This document shows, one piece after another, positions 9,845 to 18,962 of a stretch of 64,000 bases of DNA (positions are counted from its first letter, which is position 1; each line of letters opens with the position of its first letter). The DNA is from Nocardioides humi. GTDB lineage: Bacteria; Actinomycetota; Actinomycetes; Propionibacteriales; Nocardioidaceae. The DNA is taken from the NCBI RefSeq assembly GCF_006494775.1, contig NZ_CP041146.1, positions 1,116,001 through 1,180,000 on the forward strand. The letters are read 5' to 3'. The notes beneath the pieces are model-generated. The model had not been told where the DNA came from and did not search any database. It saw only the letters and a list, made by a program, of their open reading frames with translations. A program made the position numbers and the translations under genes.

Positions 9845-10530
9845 TGCACGGCCTCCGGGAGCTTTCCGTCGTACCCCCGGGACAGCATGGCCAGATGCAC
9901 CCGCTCCCCCCTCTCGTAGGACCGCACGAACAGCGCTCCGAGCGTACGCGCCAGCGCCGGCCAGTGCCGCGGCGACCGGGGGTCGACCCCGCGCGAGCGC
10001 ATGGCCGTGACCATCCGCCCGAGGTCGCCGGTGACGACGTCGAGGTAGCGGATCATGAAGCCCATGATCTGCACGAGCAGGTCGGGCATCCGCAGCCGCT
10101 GCAGGCCGCGGAGCACGTCGGCCGGCTCCGTCGTCGCGGCGAGGGTGAGCGAGGCCAGCACGCCGAGGGTGCCCTTGACGGCCAGGCCCCAGGCGGCCGT
10201 CAGCCCGGACTCCGACAGGCTGAGCTCCCACCCGCCGATCGGCACGGCCACCCGCGGCCCCTCGGCGACGAACGGCATCAGCGCCGCGAAGACCAGGAAG
10301 GGGACCTCGACGACCATCCGCGGCAGCAGGTAGGTCAGCGGCACCCGGGACAGCAGGACGACCCCGAGCAGCAGGGCGAGGTAGCCGCCGAAGACGGGAT
10401 ACCACTCGCGCGGCGTCGCGACGACGGTCAGGACGAAGCCGAGCAGGAGCAGGATCTTCAGGTGCGCCGGCGCGCGGTGCACCACGGAGTGACCGTGGTA
10501 GTGCAGTCGGTGCCCGTGCCCGGCTCCCAT
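9841..10530 (-). CDS. cbiQ: ECF transporter membrane component CbiQ/NikQ
   Basis: The protein has 229 residues and about five hydrophobic spans. It carries the CbiQ coupling motif 'AMRSRGVD' and a second 'MLSRGYDG' near the C-terminus, which contact the ATPase. The N-terminus is rich in His (GHGHRLHYHGHS), consistent with metal handling. It forms the T-component of a CbiMNQO or NikMNQO uptake complex. It starts 6 bases after the PDGLE gene and overlaps the ATPase gene by 4 bases. Confidence 0.9.
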
Positions 10531-10536
10531 GTCTCC

Positions 10537-10881
10537 TCAGCCCAGGTCGGCGGTCACCGGTGGCTCCGTGGACGCGACATCGCCCACGGAGCCACCGCGA
10601 CGCCGGAGGACCCAGAAGAGCCCTCCACCGATCAGCAGGGTCAGCGCCACGCCCGCCACGCCCGCGATCCCCCCGCTGAGTCGCTCGTTGTCGACACCTT
10701 TGGTGCCGTAGTCGGCGAACGGGCTGCCGGTGTCGACCGGGTCCTCCGCCGAGTCCATGAAGCCGGTCTTGCCGGCGACGTACTCCAGGCCGTCGGGGTG
10801 GCTGCTGGCGTAGTAGCTGCCGACGCCGGCCACGAGCAGCGCGACCAGGAGCCCGGCGAGGAGGAGGCGACGGGTGCTCAT
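10537..10881 (-). CDS. PDGLE-domain ECF subunit (CbiN/NikN-like)
   Basis: The protein has 114 residues with two membrane spans (about 6-24 and 72-92) flanking an external loop. That loop carries 'HPDGLEYVAGKTGF', the PDGLE signature. This is the small N-type subunit needed for substrate loading in Ni/Co ECF transporters. Its ATG overlaps the cbiM stop by 4 bases (10878-10881). Confidence 0.88.
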   Translation of the reverse strand: MSTRRLLLAGLLVALLVAGVGSYYASSHPDGLEYVAGKTGFMDSAEDPVDTGSPFADYGTKGVDNERLSGGIAGVAGVALTLLIGGGLFWVLRRRGGSVGDVASTEPPVTADLG

Positions 10882-11564
10882 GCTGCGACCTCCTCGGTGC
10901 GCAGGGAGGTACGACGCGCGAGCCCGCGGGCGCCGTAGACGAGGTCGGGCCGCGAGGCGACGACCGCGCTGACCACCAGGCCGGTGACGATCGCCTCGCC
11001 GACGCCGATGACGAGGTGCCAGCCGACCATCGCGGTGAGCACCTTGCCGACGGCGACGTCGGCGGTGCCGCCGATCGCGAACAGGAGGGTGAACGCCGTG
11101 GCGGCGACCGGCACCGAGACGAGGGCGCCGACCGCCGCGGCGACCGGCACCGAGCCGAGCCGGCGGGGCAGCACGGCGAGCACGAGCCGGAAGACGCCGT
11201 ACCCGACGAAGGCGCCGACCAGCGCCATCAGCGTGATGTTGGTGCCGAGCGCGGTCAGCCCGCCGTCGGCCATGAAGAGGCCCTGCACCAGGAGCACGAC
11301 GCTGATGCACAGCGCTCCCGTCCACGGGCCGACGAGCACGGCGGCGAGCGCGCCGCCGAGCAGGTGGCCGCTGGTGCCGGCGCCGACCGGGAAGTTGATC
11401 ATCTGGCCCGCGAAGACGAAGGCGGCCACCAGGCCGGCCATCGGGGCGGTCCGGTCGTCGAGCTCGGCCCGCGCCTTCCGCAGCGCGACGCCGACGCCCA
11501 CCGCGGCGACGACGCCGGTCGCCACGGACGTCGGAGCGTCGAGGAAGCCGTCAGGAACGTGCAT
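10878..11564 (-). CDS. cbiM: Nickel/cobalt ECF transporter substrate-binding membrane subunit CbiM/NikM
   Basis: The protein has 228 residues and begins 'MHVPDGFLD', the conserved N-terminus whose amine and His2 coordinate Ni or Co. Further signatures are 'NFPVGAGTSGHLLGG' and six or seven membrane spans. It is the S-component that determines specificity. It is first in the operon cbiM-cbiN-like-cbiQ-cbiO-DUF3618-groES-like. The candidate Nur box upstream (11643-11659) argues for nickel over cobalt, and no cobalamin biosynthesis genes are nearby. Confidence 0.92.
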   Translation of the reverse strand: MHVPDGFLDAPTSVATGVVAAVGVGVALRKARAELDDRTAPMAGLVAAFVFAGQMINFPVGAGTSGHLLGGALAAVLVGPWTGALCISVVLLVQGLFMADGGLTALGTNITLMALVGAFVGYGVFRLVLAVLPRRLGSVPVAAAVGALVSVPVAATAFTLLFAIGGTADVAVGKVLTAMVGWHLVIGVGEAIVTGLVVSAVVASRPDLVYGARGLARRTSLRTEEVAA

Positions 11565-11642
11565 GGTTGCTCCTGTACTCGGTCCAGTGTTCGGTCGCCC
11601 GGCACCGGGGTAGTTAGATGGTCACGAGCAACCATCACCTTA

Positions 11643-11659
11643 TTGCATTGCCGTTGCAA
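11643..11659. promoter_or_regulatory. Candidate Nur (nickel-responsive Fur-family) box
   Basis: The sequence TTGCAT-TGCCG-TTGCAA matches the Streptomyces Nur consensus tTGCaa-N5-ttGCAA in both half sites and in the 5-base spacing. It lies in the gap between cbiM (minus strand) and the peroxiredoxin gene (plus strand). Its distal half could serve as a -35 element for cbiM, with GATGGT 17 bases further as -10. The match was read by eye; binding is inferred. Confidence 0.55.
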
Positions 11660-11691
11660 CAACACCATGTGACCAGGAGAGAACTCTTTTC

Positions 11692-12186
11692 ATGAGCGAC
11701 CAGGCCAGGCTGTCCCCCGGCGACCGCGCGCCGGACTTCTCCCTCGCCTCCGACCAGGGCGGCGAGGTCGACCTCTACGACCTCCTGGAGCAGGGCCGGA
11801 AGGTGATCGTCTACTTCTACCCGGCGGCGATGACACCGGGGTGCACGAAGCAGGCATGCGACTTCACCGACTCCCTCGACTCGCTCCAGGCGGCGGGCTA
11901 CACCGTCGTCGGCATCTCCAAGGACATCACGACGAAGCTCGCGAAGTTCCGCGAGCGCGACGGTCTCACCATCACGCTGCTCTCCGACCCCGAGCTGGCG
12001 GTGCACCGGGCCTACGGCGCCTACGGCGAGAAGAAGCTCTACGGCAAGGTCGTCGAGGGCGTCATCCGCTCCACCTTCGTCGTCGGCACCGACGGAGGGA
12101 TCGAGCTGGCGCAGTACAACGTCAAAGCGACCGGGCACGTGGCGAAGCTCCGCAAGGACCTGGGCCTCGCCGCTCCGTCCGCCTGA
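11692..12186 (+). CDS. bcp: Thioredoxin-dependent peroxiredoxin (Bcp type)
   Basis: The protein has 164 residues and the AhpC/TSA fold. The active-site segment 'YPAAMTPGCTKQAC' places the peroxidatic Cys at 51 and a resolving Cys at 56, the five-residue spacing of Bcp/PrxQ enzymes. It reduces hydrogen and organic peroxides using thioredoxin. Met replaces the usual Asp/Lys residues before TPGC, which is tolerated in actinobacteria. A CCAGGAGA ribosome site precedes the ATG. It diverges from the metal uptake operon across the candidate Nur box, so regulation could be shared. Confidence 0.9.
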   Translation: MSDQARLSPGDRAPDFSLASDQGGEVDLYDLLEQGRKVIVYFYPAAMTPGCTKQACDFTDSLDSLQAAGYTVVGISKDITTKLAKFRERDGLTITLLSDPELAVHRAYGAYGEKKLYGKVVEGVIRSTFVVGTDGGIELAQYNVKATGHVAKLRKDLGLAAPSA

Positions 12187-12213
12187 CCCTCCTCCGGACC
12201 CGAAGGACACCCG

Positions 12214-13479
12214 ATGAAGCTGCACCAGTCGCTCGCCGAGCTCGCCCGCGACCACGGCCATGAGCTGTTCCGCGACGCGGCGGCGTTCCGCGGCTCCCTC
12301 GACGACTACCTCGACGAGGGCCAGGCCTCCAGCGGCACGATCAATCTGCTGACCGACGCGGTGCGGCTGGGTGCGCTCGACGGGCTCGTCACGATGCTCG
12401 ACAGCGGCGCCAACCCGGCCGACGCCGTCGAGTCGGCGGGACAGCGGCTGGCGCGCGACCGGGGCAGCGCCGACGTCCGCGGCTGCCAGTGGGCGGTCGC
12501 CGTGCTCGGGTTCGCCCTCGGCAAGGTGCCCGACTCCCTCGTCGCCGGGCTCGACCCCGACGCGGGTACGGCGGCCCCGCCGGCGTACGGTCCCGGCGGC
12601 ACCGCCCCCACCCAGCCGCCGCTGCAGTCGCCGATCCAGTCGCCGATCCAGTCGCCGATCCAGTCGCCGATCCAGCCGCCCCTGCAGTCCCCCGTCCCGT
12701 CGGCCGCCGTCTCGCCGCAGCAGCCGATCATGTCGCCGCCGCACCAGCCGGGACCGCCGTCGTACTCCGCTCCGGGACCGGGGTGGACCCAGCCGACCCC
12801 GCCGCGCAAGGGCAACACCGGCTTCATCGTCGGCGCGATCGCCGTCGCGCTGGTCGTGGTCGTGGCGGGCATCATCGGCATCATCGCCGTGGCCAACAGC
12901 GGCAAGGACAAGAAGGCGGACGACCCGTCGTCGGAGACCACGACCGGCGATACCGGCGGCACCGACAGCACCGACGGCCCGACCGACGACGGCAGCAAGG
13001 TCCCCGACCTCGGCGGCCCGGACGTCGAGGGCAACGGCTACACCGCCCAGCTGCCGAAGGGCTGGACCGACGGCACCGACGAGTTCACCGAGCAGAACCC
13101 CGGCCTGTCCACCCTCGACCGGGTCTTCATCTGGGGCACGACCTTCAACACCGCGCGCGGCAACGTGATCGTGGAGACCCAGTCGTCGTACGGCAGCGAG
13201 GACCCGAACGACCTGAAGGACGACTGGAAGACGGCGCTCACCTCGGGCGACACGTCCGCCTCCACCGTCGACATCGCCGACACCCGGATCGGCGGCCAGA
13301 CCGCGCTCGGCGTCGACATCAGCCGCACCAACGACAACGGCATCGACGTCGCGCAGCGCTCGTACCTCGTGATCAGCGGCGACAAGGGCTACTCGATCAC
13401 CGTGTCGCTCAAGGACGGCGACGACGACGTGCTCGACAAGTTCAAGGACATCCTCAGCACCTGGCAGTGGACGGAGTGA
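12214..13479 (+). CDS. Hypothetical membrane protein with QSPI repeats
   Basis: The protein has 421 residues. A soluble N-terminal domain (about 1-115) is followed by a Pro-rich linker holding tandem QSPI repeats (about 138-155), one membrane span (203-226), a Thr/Asp/Gly-rich stalk and a C-terminal extracytoplasmic domain (about 270-421). The domain layout suggests a sensor or anchor with the N-terminus in the cytosol. A GAAGGA site precedes the ATG. I do not recognise either domain. It ends 5 bases before the next gene and is probably co-transcribed with it. Confidence 0.7.
   Translation: MKLHQSLAELARDHGHELFRDAAAFRGSLDDYLDEGQASSGTINLLTDAVRLGALDGLVTMLDSGANPADAVESAGQRLARDRGSADVRGCQWAVAVLGFALGKVPDSLVAGLDPDAGTAAPPAYGPGGTAPTQPPLQSPIQSPIQSPIQSPIQPPLQSPVPSAAVSPQQPIMSPPHQPGPPSYSAPGPGWTQPTPPRKGNTGFIVGAIAVALVVVVAGIIGIIAVANSGKDKKADDPSSETTTGDTGGTDSTDGPTDDGSKVPDLGGPDVEGNGYTAQLPKGWTDGTDEFTEQNPGLSTLDRVFIWGTTFNTARGNVIVETQSSYGSEDPNDLKDDWKTALTSGDTSASTVDIADTRIGGQTALGVDISRTNDNGIDVAQRSYLVISGDKGYSITVSLKDGDDDVLDKFKDILSTWQWTE
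12625..12672 (+). repeat. Four 12-bp tandem repeats inside the QSPI gene
   Basis: The unit CAGTCGCCGATC is repeated four times without interruption and encodes the QSPI repeat of the linker. Being exact at the DNA level, it is likely to vary in copy number between strains. It keeps the reading frame. Confidence 0.85.
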
Positions 13480-13484
13480 GCTGA

Positions 13485-15434
13485 GTGGGCGGGCGGGCCC
13501 TCGGGCTGCTGCTCGCCGCGCTCGTGCTCTGCCTGCTCGGCGGCGCGCCGGCGCGCGCCGACGAGCCAGGGGACGACCCCGGCGACGACCCGGCTGCCGC
13601 CGCGGCGGCGGAGGCGACGCTCGCCGAGCGGTTCGCGCCGGTCCTCATGCTGGTGCACCAGGAGGAGGCCTGCGGCCCCGGCGAGCCGTACCCGCCCAGC
13701 GACGTCGAGGTGCTCTTCGACAACCCCACGGTCGCGCTGCGCGGGCCGTGGACCCCGCGGGACCTGGTGCGGGTCGCGCCGTCCGCCGACGACATCGCCG
13801 CCGGCCTGCCGGGCTACCAGCTCGACCTGCCCGGCAACCCGCTCGCGCCCGGGTGCGACTACGAGCGCTGGGCCAAGCGCCAGTGGCGGGGCAGCGAGCC
13901 GGTGATCTACGCGCACGTCGCCACCGAGCGGGGCGTGGGCGACCGGATCGCCCTCATGTACTTCTTCTTCTACGCGTTCAACGACTACAACAACAAGCAC
14001 GAGGGCGACTGGGAGCGGATCCAGCTCGAGTTCGAGGCGCCCGACGCGGCGACCGCGCTGGCCGAGGGGATGGAACCGGACCTCGCCGTCTACTCCCAGC
14101 ACTACGGCGCCGAGAAGGCGGCCTGGGGCAGCGCCAAGCTGGAGCTCGAGGACGAGACGCACCCGCGCGTGTACGTGTCCGCGGGCTCGCACGCCAGCCA
14201 GTTCTCGGCCGGCGTCTTCATGGGCAACAGCGCCGCCACCGGCTTCGGCTGCGACACGACCGTCGGCCCGCACGACGTCGTACGGCCGCAGGTCCGGTCG
14301 ATCCCCTCCGACCCGGCGCTGGCGCGCGAGGCCTACCCCTGGATCGCCTACGAGGGCCACTACGGCGAGCTCGGCGCGAAGCGGTTCTACGACGGCCCCA
14401 CGGGGCCCAACCGCAAGCAGGCGTGGACCAAGCCGTTCACCTGGTCGGCGACGGCCCGCGCGTCCTCGATCACCGTGCCCGGTGCCGCGGTCAGCGGCAG
14501 TGCGGTCGCCGAGACCTACTGCGGCCTGGTCGGCGACGGCAGCGACCTGTTCCGCCGCTACGTCGACAACCCGTGGCGCGGCATCGCCGTCCTGGTCGCG
14601 GCGCTGCTGGTGGTGGGCTGGCTGGTCCGGCGCACGTCCTGGGCGACGACCAGCCTTCCCCTGCGGAGGCAGCGGTCCAGCGGCCAGGTCGTGGCCGCGT
14701 CGCTGGCGCTGCTGCGGGAGCGGCCCGCCCTCCTCGCGCGGGCGATCGCGCCACCCGCCGTGCTGAACGTCCTGGCCGCGGTGCTGCAGGGCGTCACCGT
14801 CGCCACGGCCGTGCCGGGCTGGGTCGGGGGCATCGCGCTGCTGCTCGGCGTGCTGTCCCTGCCGGTCTCGGCGGGCGCGCTGGCGGTGCTGCTGCGGACC
14901 CTCGACGCCGAGGGGCTCGAGGCGCGCGTCGACCTCCGGTCGGCGTACGCCGAGAGCGTGCGGCGGCTCGCGGCCGGCGCGCCCGCGGTGGTGGTGGCCG
15001 CCGTGCTGATCGTCCTGCTCAGCGGCTCGATCGTGCTGGCCCCGCTCGCGCTGGTCGTGCTGGCCGCCGCGGTGCTGCTGGTGCCGGTGGTGGTGCTCGA
15101 GCAGCGGGCCGGCCTCGCCGGCCTCCCCCGCAGCATCCGGCTGGTCCGGCACTCCCTCGGCACGCTGGTCCCGGTCCTGGCGCTCGGACTGCTCCTGCTG
15201 ACCACGATCGGCGCCGTGGTCGCGGCGCTGCTGTTCGTCGTCGTGCCGCTGCCGTTCGTGGTGCTGAACGTGGTGCCCTCGGTCGTGCTCGGCTTCGTGT
15301 GGCCGCTCGTGGCGCTGCTGTGCGTCTACGCCTACGCCGGGGCGGTCGAGCGGTCGGCGGCGAGGAACGAGCGCGCGGCCGCGACCAGCGCCGCCACCCC
15401 CGACTCCAGCGTGGGGCCGGCGAGCGGCGCGTAG
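13485..15434 (+). CDS. Secreted Vps62-like domain protein with C-terminal membrane region
   Basis: The protein has 649 residues. It carries a signal peptide (about 1-25, ending ARADE) and an extracytoplasmic domain (about 40-350) with 'EGDWERIQLEF' and 'VYVSAGSHASQF', resembling the Vps62/DUF946 family. At least six membrane spans follow (about 365-630). The GTG start at 13485 lies 5 bases after the previous stop. Function is unknown; the fusion of a Vps62-like domain to a polytopic membrane region suggests an envelope role. Its last 103 bases overlap the convergent M20 gene. Confidence 0.75.
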   Translation: MGGRALGLLLAALVLCLLGGAPARADEPGDDPGDDPAAAAAAEATLAERFAPVLMLVHQEEACGPGEPYPPSDVEVLFDNPTVALRGPWTPRDLVRVAPSADDIAAGLPGYQLDLPGNPLAPGCDYERWAKRQWRGSEPVIYAHVATERGVGDRIALMYFFFYAFNDYNNKHEGDWERIQLEFEAPDAATALAEGMEPDLAVYSQHYGAEKAAWGSAKLELEDETHPRVYVSAGSHASQFSAGVFMGNSAATGFGCDTTVGPHDVVRPQVRSIPSDPALAREAYPWIAYEGHYGELGAKRFYDGPTGPNRKQAWTKPFTWSATARASSITVPGAAVSGSAVAETYCGLVGDGSDLFRRYVDNPWRGIAVLVAALLVVGWLVRRTSWATTSLPLRRQRSSGQVVAASLALLRERPALLARAIAPPAVLNVLAAVLQGVTVATAVPGWVGGIALLLGVLSLPVSAGALAVLLRTLDAEGLEARVDLRSAYAESVRRLAAGAPAVVVAAVLIVLLSGSIVLAPLALVVLAAAVLLVPVVVLEQRAGLAGLPRSIRLVRHSLGTLVPVLALGLLLLTTIGAVVAALLFVVVPLPFVVLNVVPSVVLGFVWPLVALLCVYAYAGAVERSAARNERAAATSAATPDSSVGPASGA

Positions 15435-16582
15435 CGGGGCGAGTGGTTCGACGGCAGGTCGTCGACCACGCGGCGGATCTCCTCGACCGAGGTGGCGCTC
15501 GCGAACAGCGCCGGGTCGGCGCCGCCGAGCAGCCAGTAGGCGCACGGCGCGCCGGCCGCCTCGGCCAGGATGCCGACGTCCTCGCTGCCGGTGACCGGTC
15601 CCGGGTCGACCACGACCCAGCGGCCCTCCTCCGCGAACGCCTCGCGGATCCGCTCGCACGCGGCGGCGTCGTTGACGACGGCCGGGAAGGTGTTGACGAC
15701 CTCGATCTCCGGCTCCCTCGGCGCCCCGGCGGCCGCGGCCTCCCCGCGGACGATCCGCTCGACGGCGGCCAGCACCTTCGCCCGCACGTCCGGGTCGGCC
15801 GTGCGGATGCTCAGGCCGAGGACCGCGCGGTCCGGGATGACGTTGGCGGCCGTGCCGGCGTGGAAGGAGCCGACGGTGACGACCACGGTCTCGGCGGCGG
15901 CCACCTCGCGGGACACCACGGTCTGCAGGCGCTGGACCACCGCGGCGCCCAGCACCACCGGGTCGACCGTGGCCTCCGGCCGCGACCCGTGGCCGCCCGC
16001 GCCGTGGAGCGTGACCCGCAGCGTGTCCGACGCCGCGAACGCGGCCCCCGGGCGGACGCCGAGGACCCCGACCGGCACCGGCGCGACATGCTGGCCGAGC
16101 ACGACGTCCGGCGTCCCGAACCGCTCGAACAGCCCGTCCGCGACCATCTCGCGAGCACCGCCCCCGCCCTCCTCGTCGGGCTGGAACACCAGCAGCAGCC
16201 GGCCCTCCCAACGGCCGTCCCCGGCGAGCGCGGCCGCCGCGCCGAGCAGGCAGGTCGTGTGCATGTCGTGGCCGCACGCGTGCATCACCGGCGTCTCGGT
16301 CCCGTCGGCGCCGGTCGCCGTGGCGGTGCTGGCGTACGGCAGCCCGGTCGCCTCCTCCACGGGCAGTGCGTCCATGTCGGCCCGCAGCAGCACCGTCGGC
16401 CCCGCGCCCCGCTCGAGCGTGGCCACGACACCCGTCCCGCCCACGCCGGTCGTGACGTCGTACCCGAGGGCGCGGAGGTGGTCGGCGACGATGCCGGCCG
16501 TGCGGTGCTCCTGGCGGCCGAGCTCGGGGTGGCGGTGGAGGTCCTCGTAGATCGGGACCAGCTCGTCGAGGGTCAGGGACAT
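15332..16582 (-). CDS. M20D family amidohydrolase (hippurate hydrolase/AbgB-like)
   Basis: The protein has 416 residues. Metal-binding motifs include 'HACGHDMH' (Cys103, His105), 'QPDEEGGGG' with the catalytic Glu near 137, and a His near 164 ('GQHVAPV'). The dimerisation lid domain contains 'GGHGSRPEATVDPV'. M20D enzymes cleave N-acyl amino acids or aminobenzoyl-glutamate using Zn or Mn. The C-terminus overlaps the tail of the opposing gene by 103 bases. The ATG at 16582 starts the standard 'DLHRHPELG' region at residue 14. Confidence 0.9.
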   Translation of the reverse strand: MSLTLDELVPIYEDLHRHPELGRQEHRTAGIVADHLRALGYDVTTGVGGTGVVATLERGAGPTVLLRADMDALPVEEATGLPYASTATATGADGTETPVMHACGHDMHTTCLLGAAAALAGDGRWEGRLLLVFQPDEEGGGGAREMVADGLFERFGTPDVVLGQHVAPVPVGVLGVRPGAAFAASDTLRVTLHGAGGHGSRPEATVDPVVLGAAVVQRLQTVVSREVAAAETVVVTVGSFHAGTAANVIPDRAVLGLSIRTADPDVRAKVLAAVERIVRGEAAAAGAPREPEIEVVNTFPAVVNDAAACERIREAFAEEGRWVVVDPGPVTGSEDVGILAEAAGAPCAYWLLGGADPALFASATSVEEIRRVVDDLPSNHSPRYAPLAGPTLESGVAALVAAARSFLAADRSTAPA

Positions 16583-16653
16583 GAGCGCATCCTCGCGCTG
16601 CCGGCGGTCTTGGGCAACGGCCCGGGGAGCGCGGTCACTAGACTCACGGCCGA

Positions 16654-16726
16654 GCGCCCGTAGCCCAACGGTAGAGGCGGCAGGTTTAGGTCCTGTTCAG
16701 TGCGAGTTCGAATCCCGCCGGGCGCA
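16654..16726 (+). tRNA. tRNA with UAG anticodon (predicted Leu), type I fold
   Basis: A full cloverleaf can be drawn: acceptor stem GCGCCCG/CGGGCGC, D-arm 16663-16678, and anticodon stem GCAGG/CCTGT with loop TTTAGGT. A 5-base variable loop (TCAGT) and T-arm GCGAG-TTCGAAT-CCCGC with one A-C mismatch complete it. Discriminator base is A; CCA is not encoded. Anticodon UAG (16687-16689) would read the Leu codon CUA. However, bacterial tRNA-Leu normally has a long variable arm, and this one does not. The fold is well supported; the charging identity is uncertain. Confidence 0.8.
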
Positions 16727-16742
16727 CCGATGTCTGCTGCAC

Positions 16743-17356
16743 TCAGCCCAGCAGCTGCGCGACCAGCGGCGCCACCTCGCGCAGCGCCCGGCCGCGGTGG
16801 GAGATCGCGTCCTTGTCCTCGCGGGTCAGCTCGGCGGTCGTGAGCCCGGGGCGCTCGTCGGCGACGAAGAGGACGTCGTACCCGAAGCCGCCGGTGCCCC
16901 GCACCTCGCGGATGACGCGGCCGTCCATCCGGCCCTCGACGACGAGCTCACGGCCGTCGGGGTGGACGACGGCGACGGCGCAGGCGAAGTGGGCGGTACG
17001 GCGCTCGTCGGGGACGTCGTGCAGCTGGGCGAGCAGCAGCTCGTTGTTGCGCTCGTCCTGCCCCTCTTTCGAGCCCAGTGGTGGGCCGGACCAGCGGGCG
17101 GAGAGCACGCCGGGCATGCCGTTGAGGGCGTCGACGCACAGGCCGGAGTCGTCGGCGAGGGTGGGCAGGCCGGTGGCGGCGACGCCGGCCCGGGCCTTGA
17201 GCAGGGCGTTGCCCTCGAAGGTCGGCTGGTCCTCGACCGGCTCGTCGAAGGGCGTGACGTCGTCGAGGCCGACCACCTCGACCGAGGACAGGTGCTCGGC
17301 GAGGATCCGGCGCATCTCCTCCAGCTTCTTGGCGTTGCGGGACGCGACGAGCACCC

Positions 17357-17360
<4 letters not shown>
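16743..17360 (-). CDS. rdgB: XTP/dITP diphosphatase (RdgB/HAM1)
   Basis: The protein has 205 residues. The family motifs '[12 protein letters not shown]' at the N-terminus, '[14 protein letters not shown]' and '[11 protein letters not shown]' near the C-terminus are all present, together with the terminal 'SHRGRAL'. It hydrolyses non-canonical purine triphosphates (ITP, XTP, dITP) to monophosphates. The GTG start overlaps the rph stop by 4 bases. The rph-rdgB pair is the standard actinobacterial arrangement. Confidence 0.95.
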
Positions 17361-18064
<704 letters not shown>

Positions 18065-18074
18065 GGGGAGCAAC

Positions 18075-18833
18075 CTACCGAGCGACCGCCCACGCCCGCC
18101 GTACCGCCCACGGGCCCAGGTCGCGGGCCCGGCGCCCGAACCACGGCGCGCCCTCAGTGACCATCCAGGCGACGTCGCGGCGCCAGCTCGGCGGGCAGCC
18201 GCCGCCTGGCTCGAGGCTCGGCAGCGGGAAGTCGAGGCCGGCCGCCTGCAGCCGCTCCCCCCACGCGCGGGCCAGCGCGCGGTGCCCGACCTCGGAGGGG
18301 TGGAAGCGGTCGATGGACCAGCAGGCGCGGTCCAGCACCTCGGGCATCAGCGCGAGGTCGAGCCGGAGACCGCCGTACGCCGTGTGGAGGTCGTCGTACA
18401 CCTCGTTGACGACGGCGATCCGCTCCGCCATCGGCCGGACGAGCACCCGCGGCAGCCCGAGCAGGGCGGCGTGGTCGTGCCAGCGGACGGTCATCAGCGT
18501 GGCGCCGCCGGCGACCAGGGCGCCGGCGACCCGGTCGAGGTCGGCGTGCAGCCGGTCGGGGTCCCAGGTGGAGCGGAGCGTGTCGTTGACGCCGACGAGC
18601 AGGGACGCGAGGTCCGGCCGGTGGGCCAGGGCCTCGTCGAGCTGCCGCTCGCGGACGACCGTCGCGGTCGCGCCGGAGCTGGCGACATTGCAGAAGGAGA
18701 CGTCGTACGACGCCCGCAGCGACTCGGCCAGCAGCCGGGCCCACCCCCGCCAGCCGCCTCCGGGGACCGGGTCCCCGAGGCCGACGGTGGTGCTGTCGCC
18801 GAGGGCGGCGAACCGCAGGTATCCGTTGCCCAC
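18075..18833 (-). CDS. SGNH/GDSL family hydrolase
   Basis: The protein has 252 residues from GTG 18833. Block I 'FAALGDSTT' carries the nucleophilic Ser, block III 'VGVNDT' the Asn, and '[10 protein letters not shown]' the catalytic Asp and His. This is the cytosolic actinobacterial SGNH esterase type; the substrate is unknown. The frame stays open upstream to 18929, but a strong hairpin at 18841-18877 falls in that extension, so the shorter start is preferred. It lies 10 bases upstream of rph on the same strand. Confidence 0.85.
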   Translation of the reverse strand: MGNGYLRFAALGDSTTVGLGDPVPGGGWRGWARLLAESLRASYDVSFCNVASSGATATVVRERQLDEALAHRPDLASLLVGVNDTLRSTWDPDRLHADLDRVAGALVAGGATLMTVRWHDHAALLGLPRVLVRPMAERIAVVNEVYDDLHTAYGGLRLDLALMPEVLDRACWSIDRFHPSEVGHRALARAWGERLQAAGLDFPLPSLEPGGGCPPSWRRDVAWMVTEGAPWFGRRARDLGPWAVRRAWAVAR

Positions 18834-18840
18834 GACGCAA

Positions 18841-18877
18841 CCGTGGCGGAGCCGGCTACGGGCAGGCTCCGCCACGG
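18841..18877 (-). terminator. Strong hairpin terminator of the ABC-2 operon
   Basis: A perfect 13-bp inverted repeat (CCGTGGCGGAGCC / GGCTCCGCCACGG) with an 11-base loop lies between the ABC permease stop (18963) and the SGNH hydrolase start (18833). No T-run follows, as is usual at high GC. Confidence 0.65.
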
Positions 18878-18962
18878 TGACGTGTCCGGCAACCTTCGGT
18901 GAAGAACGTGCGCGCACAGCAGGCACCACCTGTGGGCGTGCGTTCTACGGCCGGGGTGGGTG

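Noticed and set aside
11565-11691. Cobalamin riboswitch before the Cbi-like transporter
   Set aside because: The gap is only 127 bases and has no B12-box-like sequence or long leader; a Nur-type operator fits better.
12625-12672. CRISPR-like array
   Set aside because: The 12-bp units are contiguous without spacers and encode the QSPI repeat in frame.
13389-16277. A 962-codon minus-strand open frame across the Vps62-like gene
   Set aside because: It is low-complexity Arg/Gly/Ala sequence opposite a gene with clear motifs; such mirror frames are normal at this GC.
16654-16726. Amber suppressor tRNA
   Set aside because: The anticodon is UAG, which reads CUA. A UAG-stop suppressor would need anticodon CUA.
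18834-18929. Longer N-terminus for the SGNH hydrolase
   Set aside because: The extension contains a 13-bp perfect hairpin that ends the upstream operon, and the family motif starts directly after GTG 18833.
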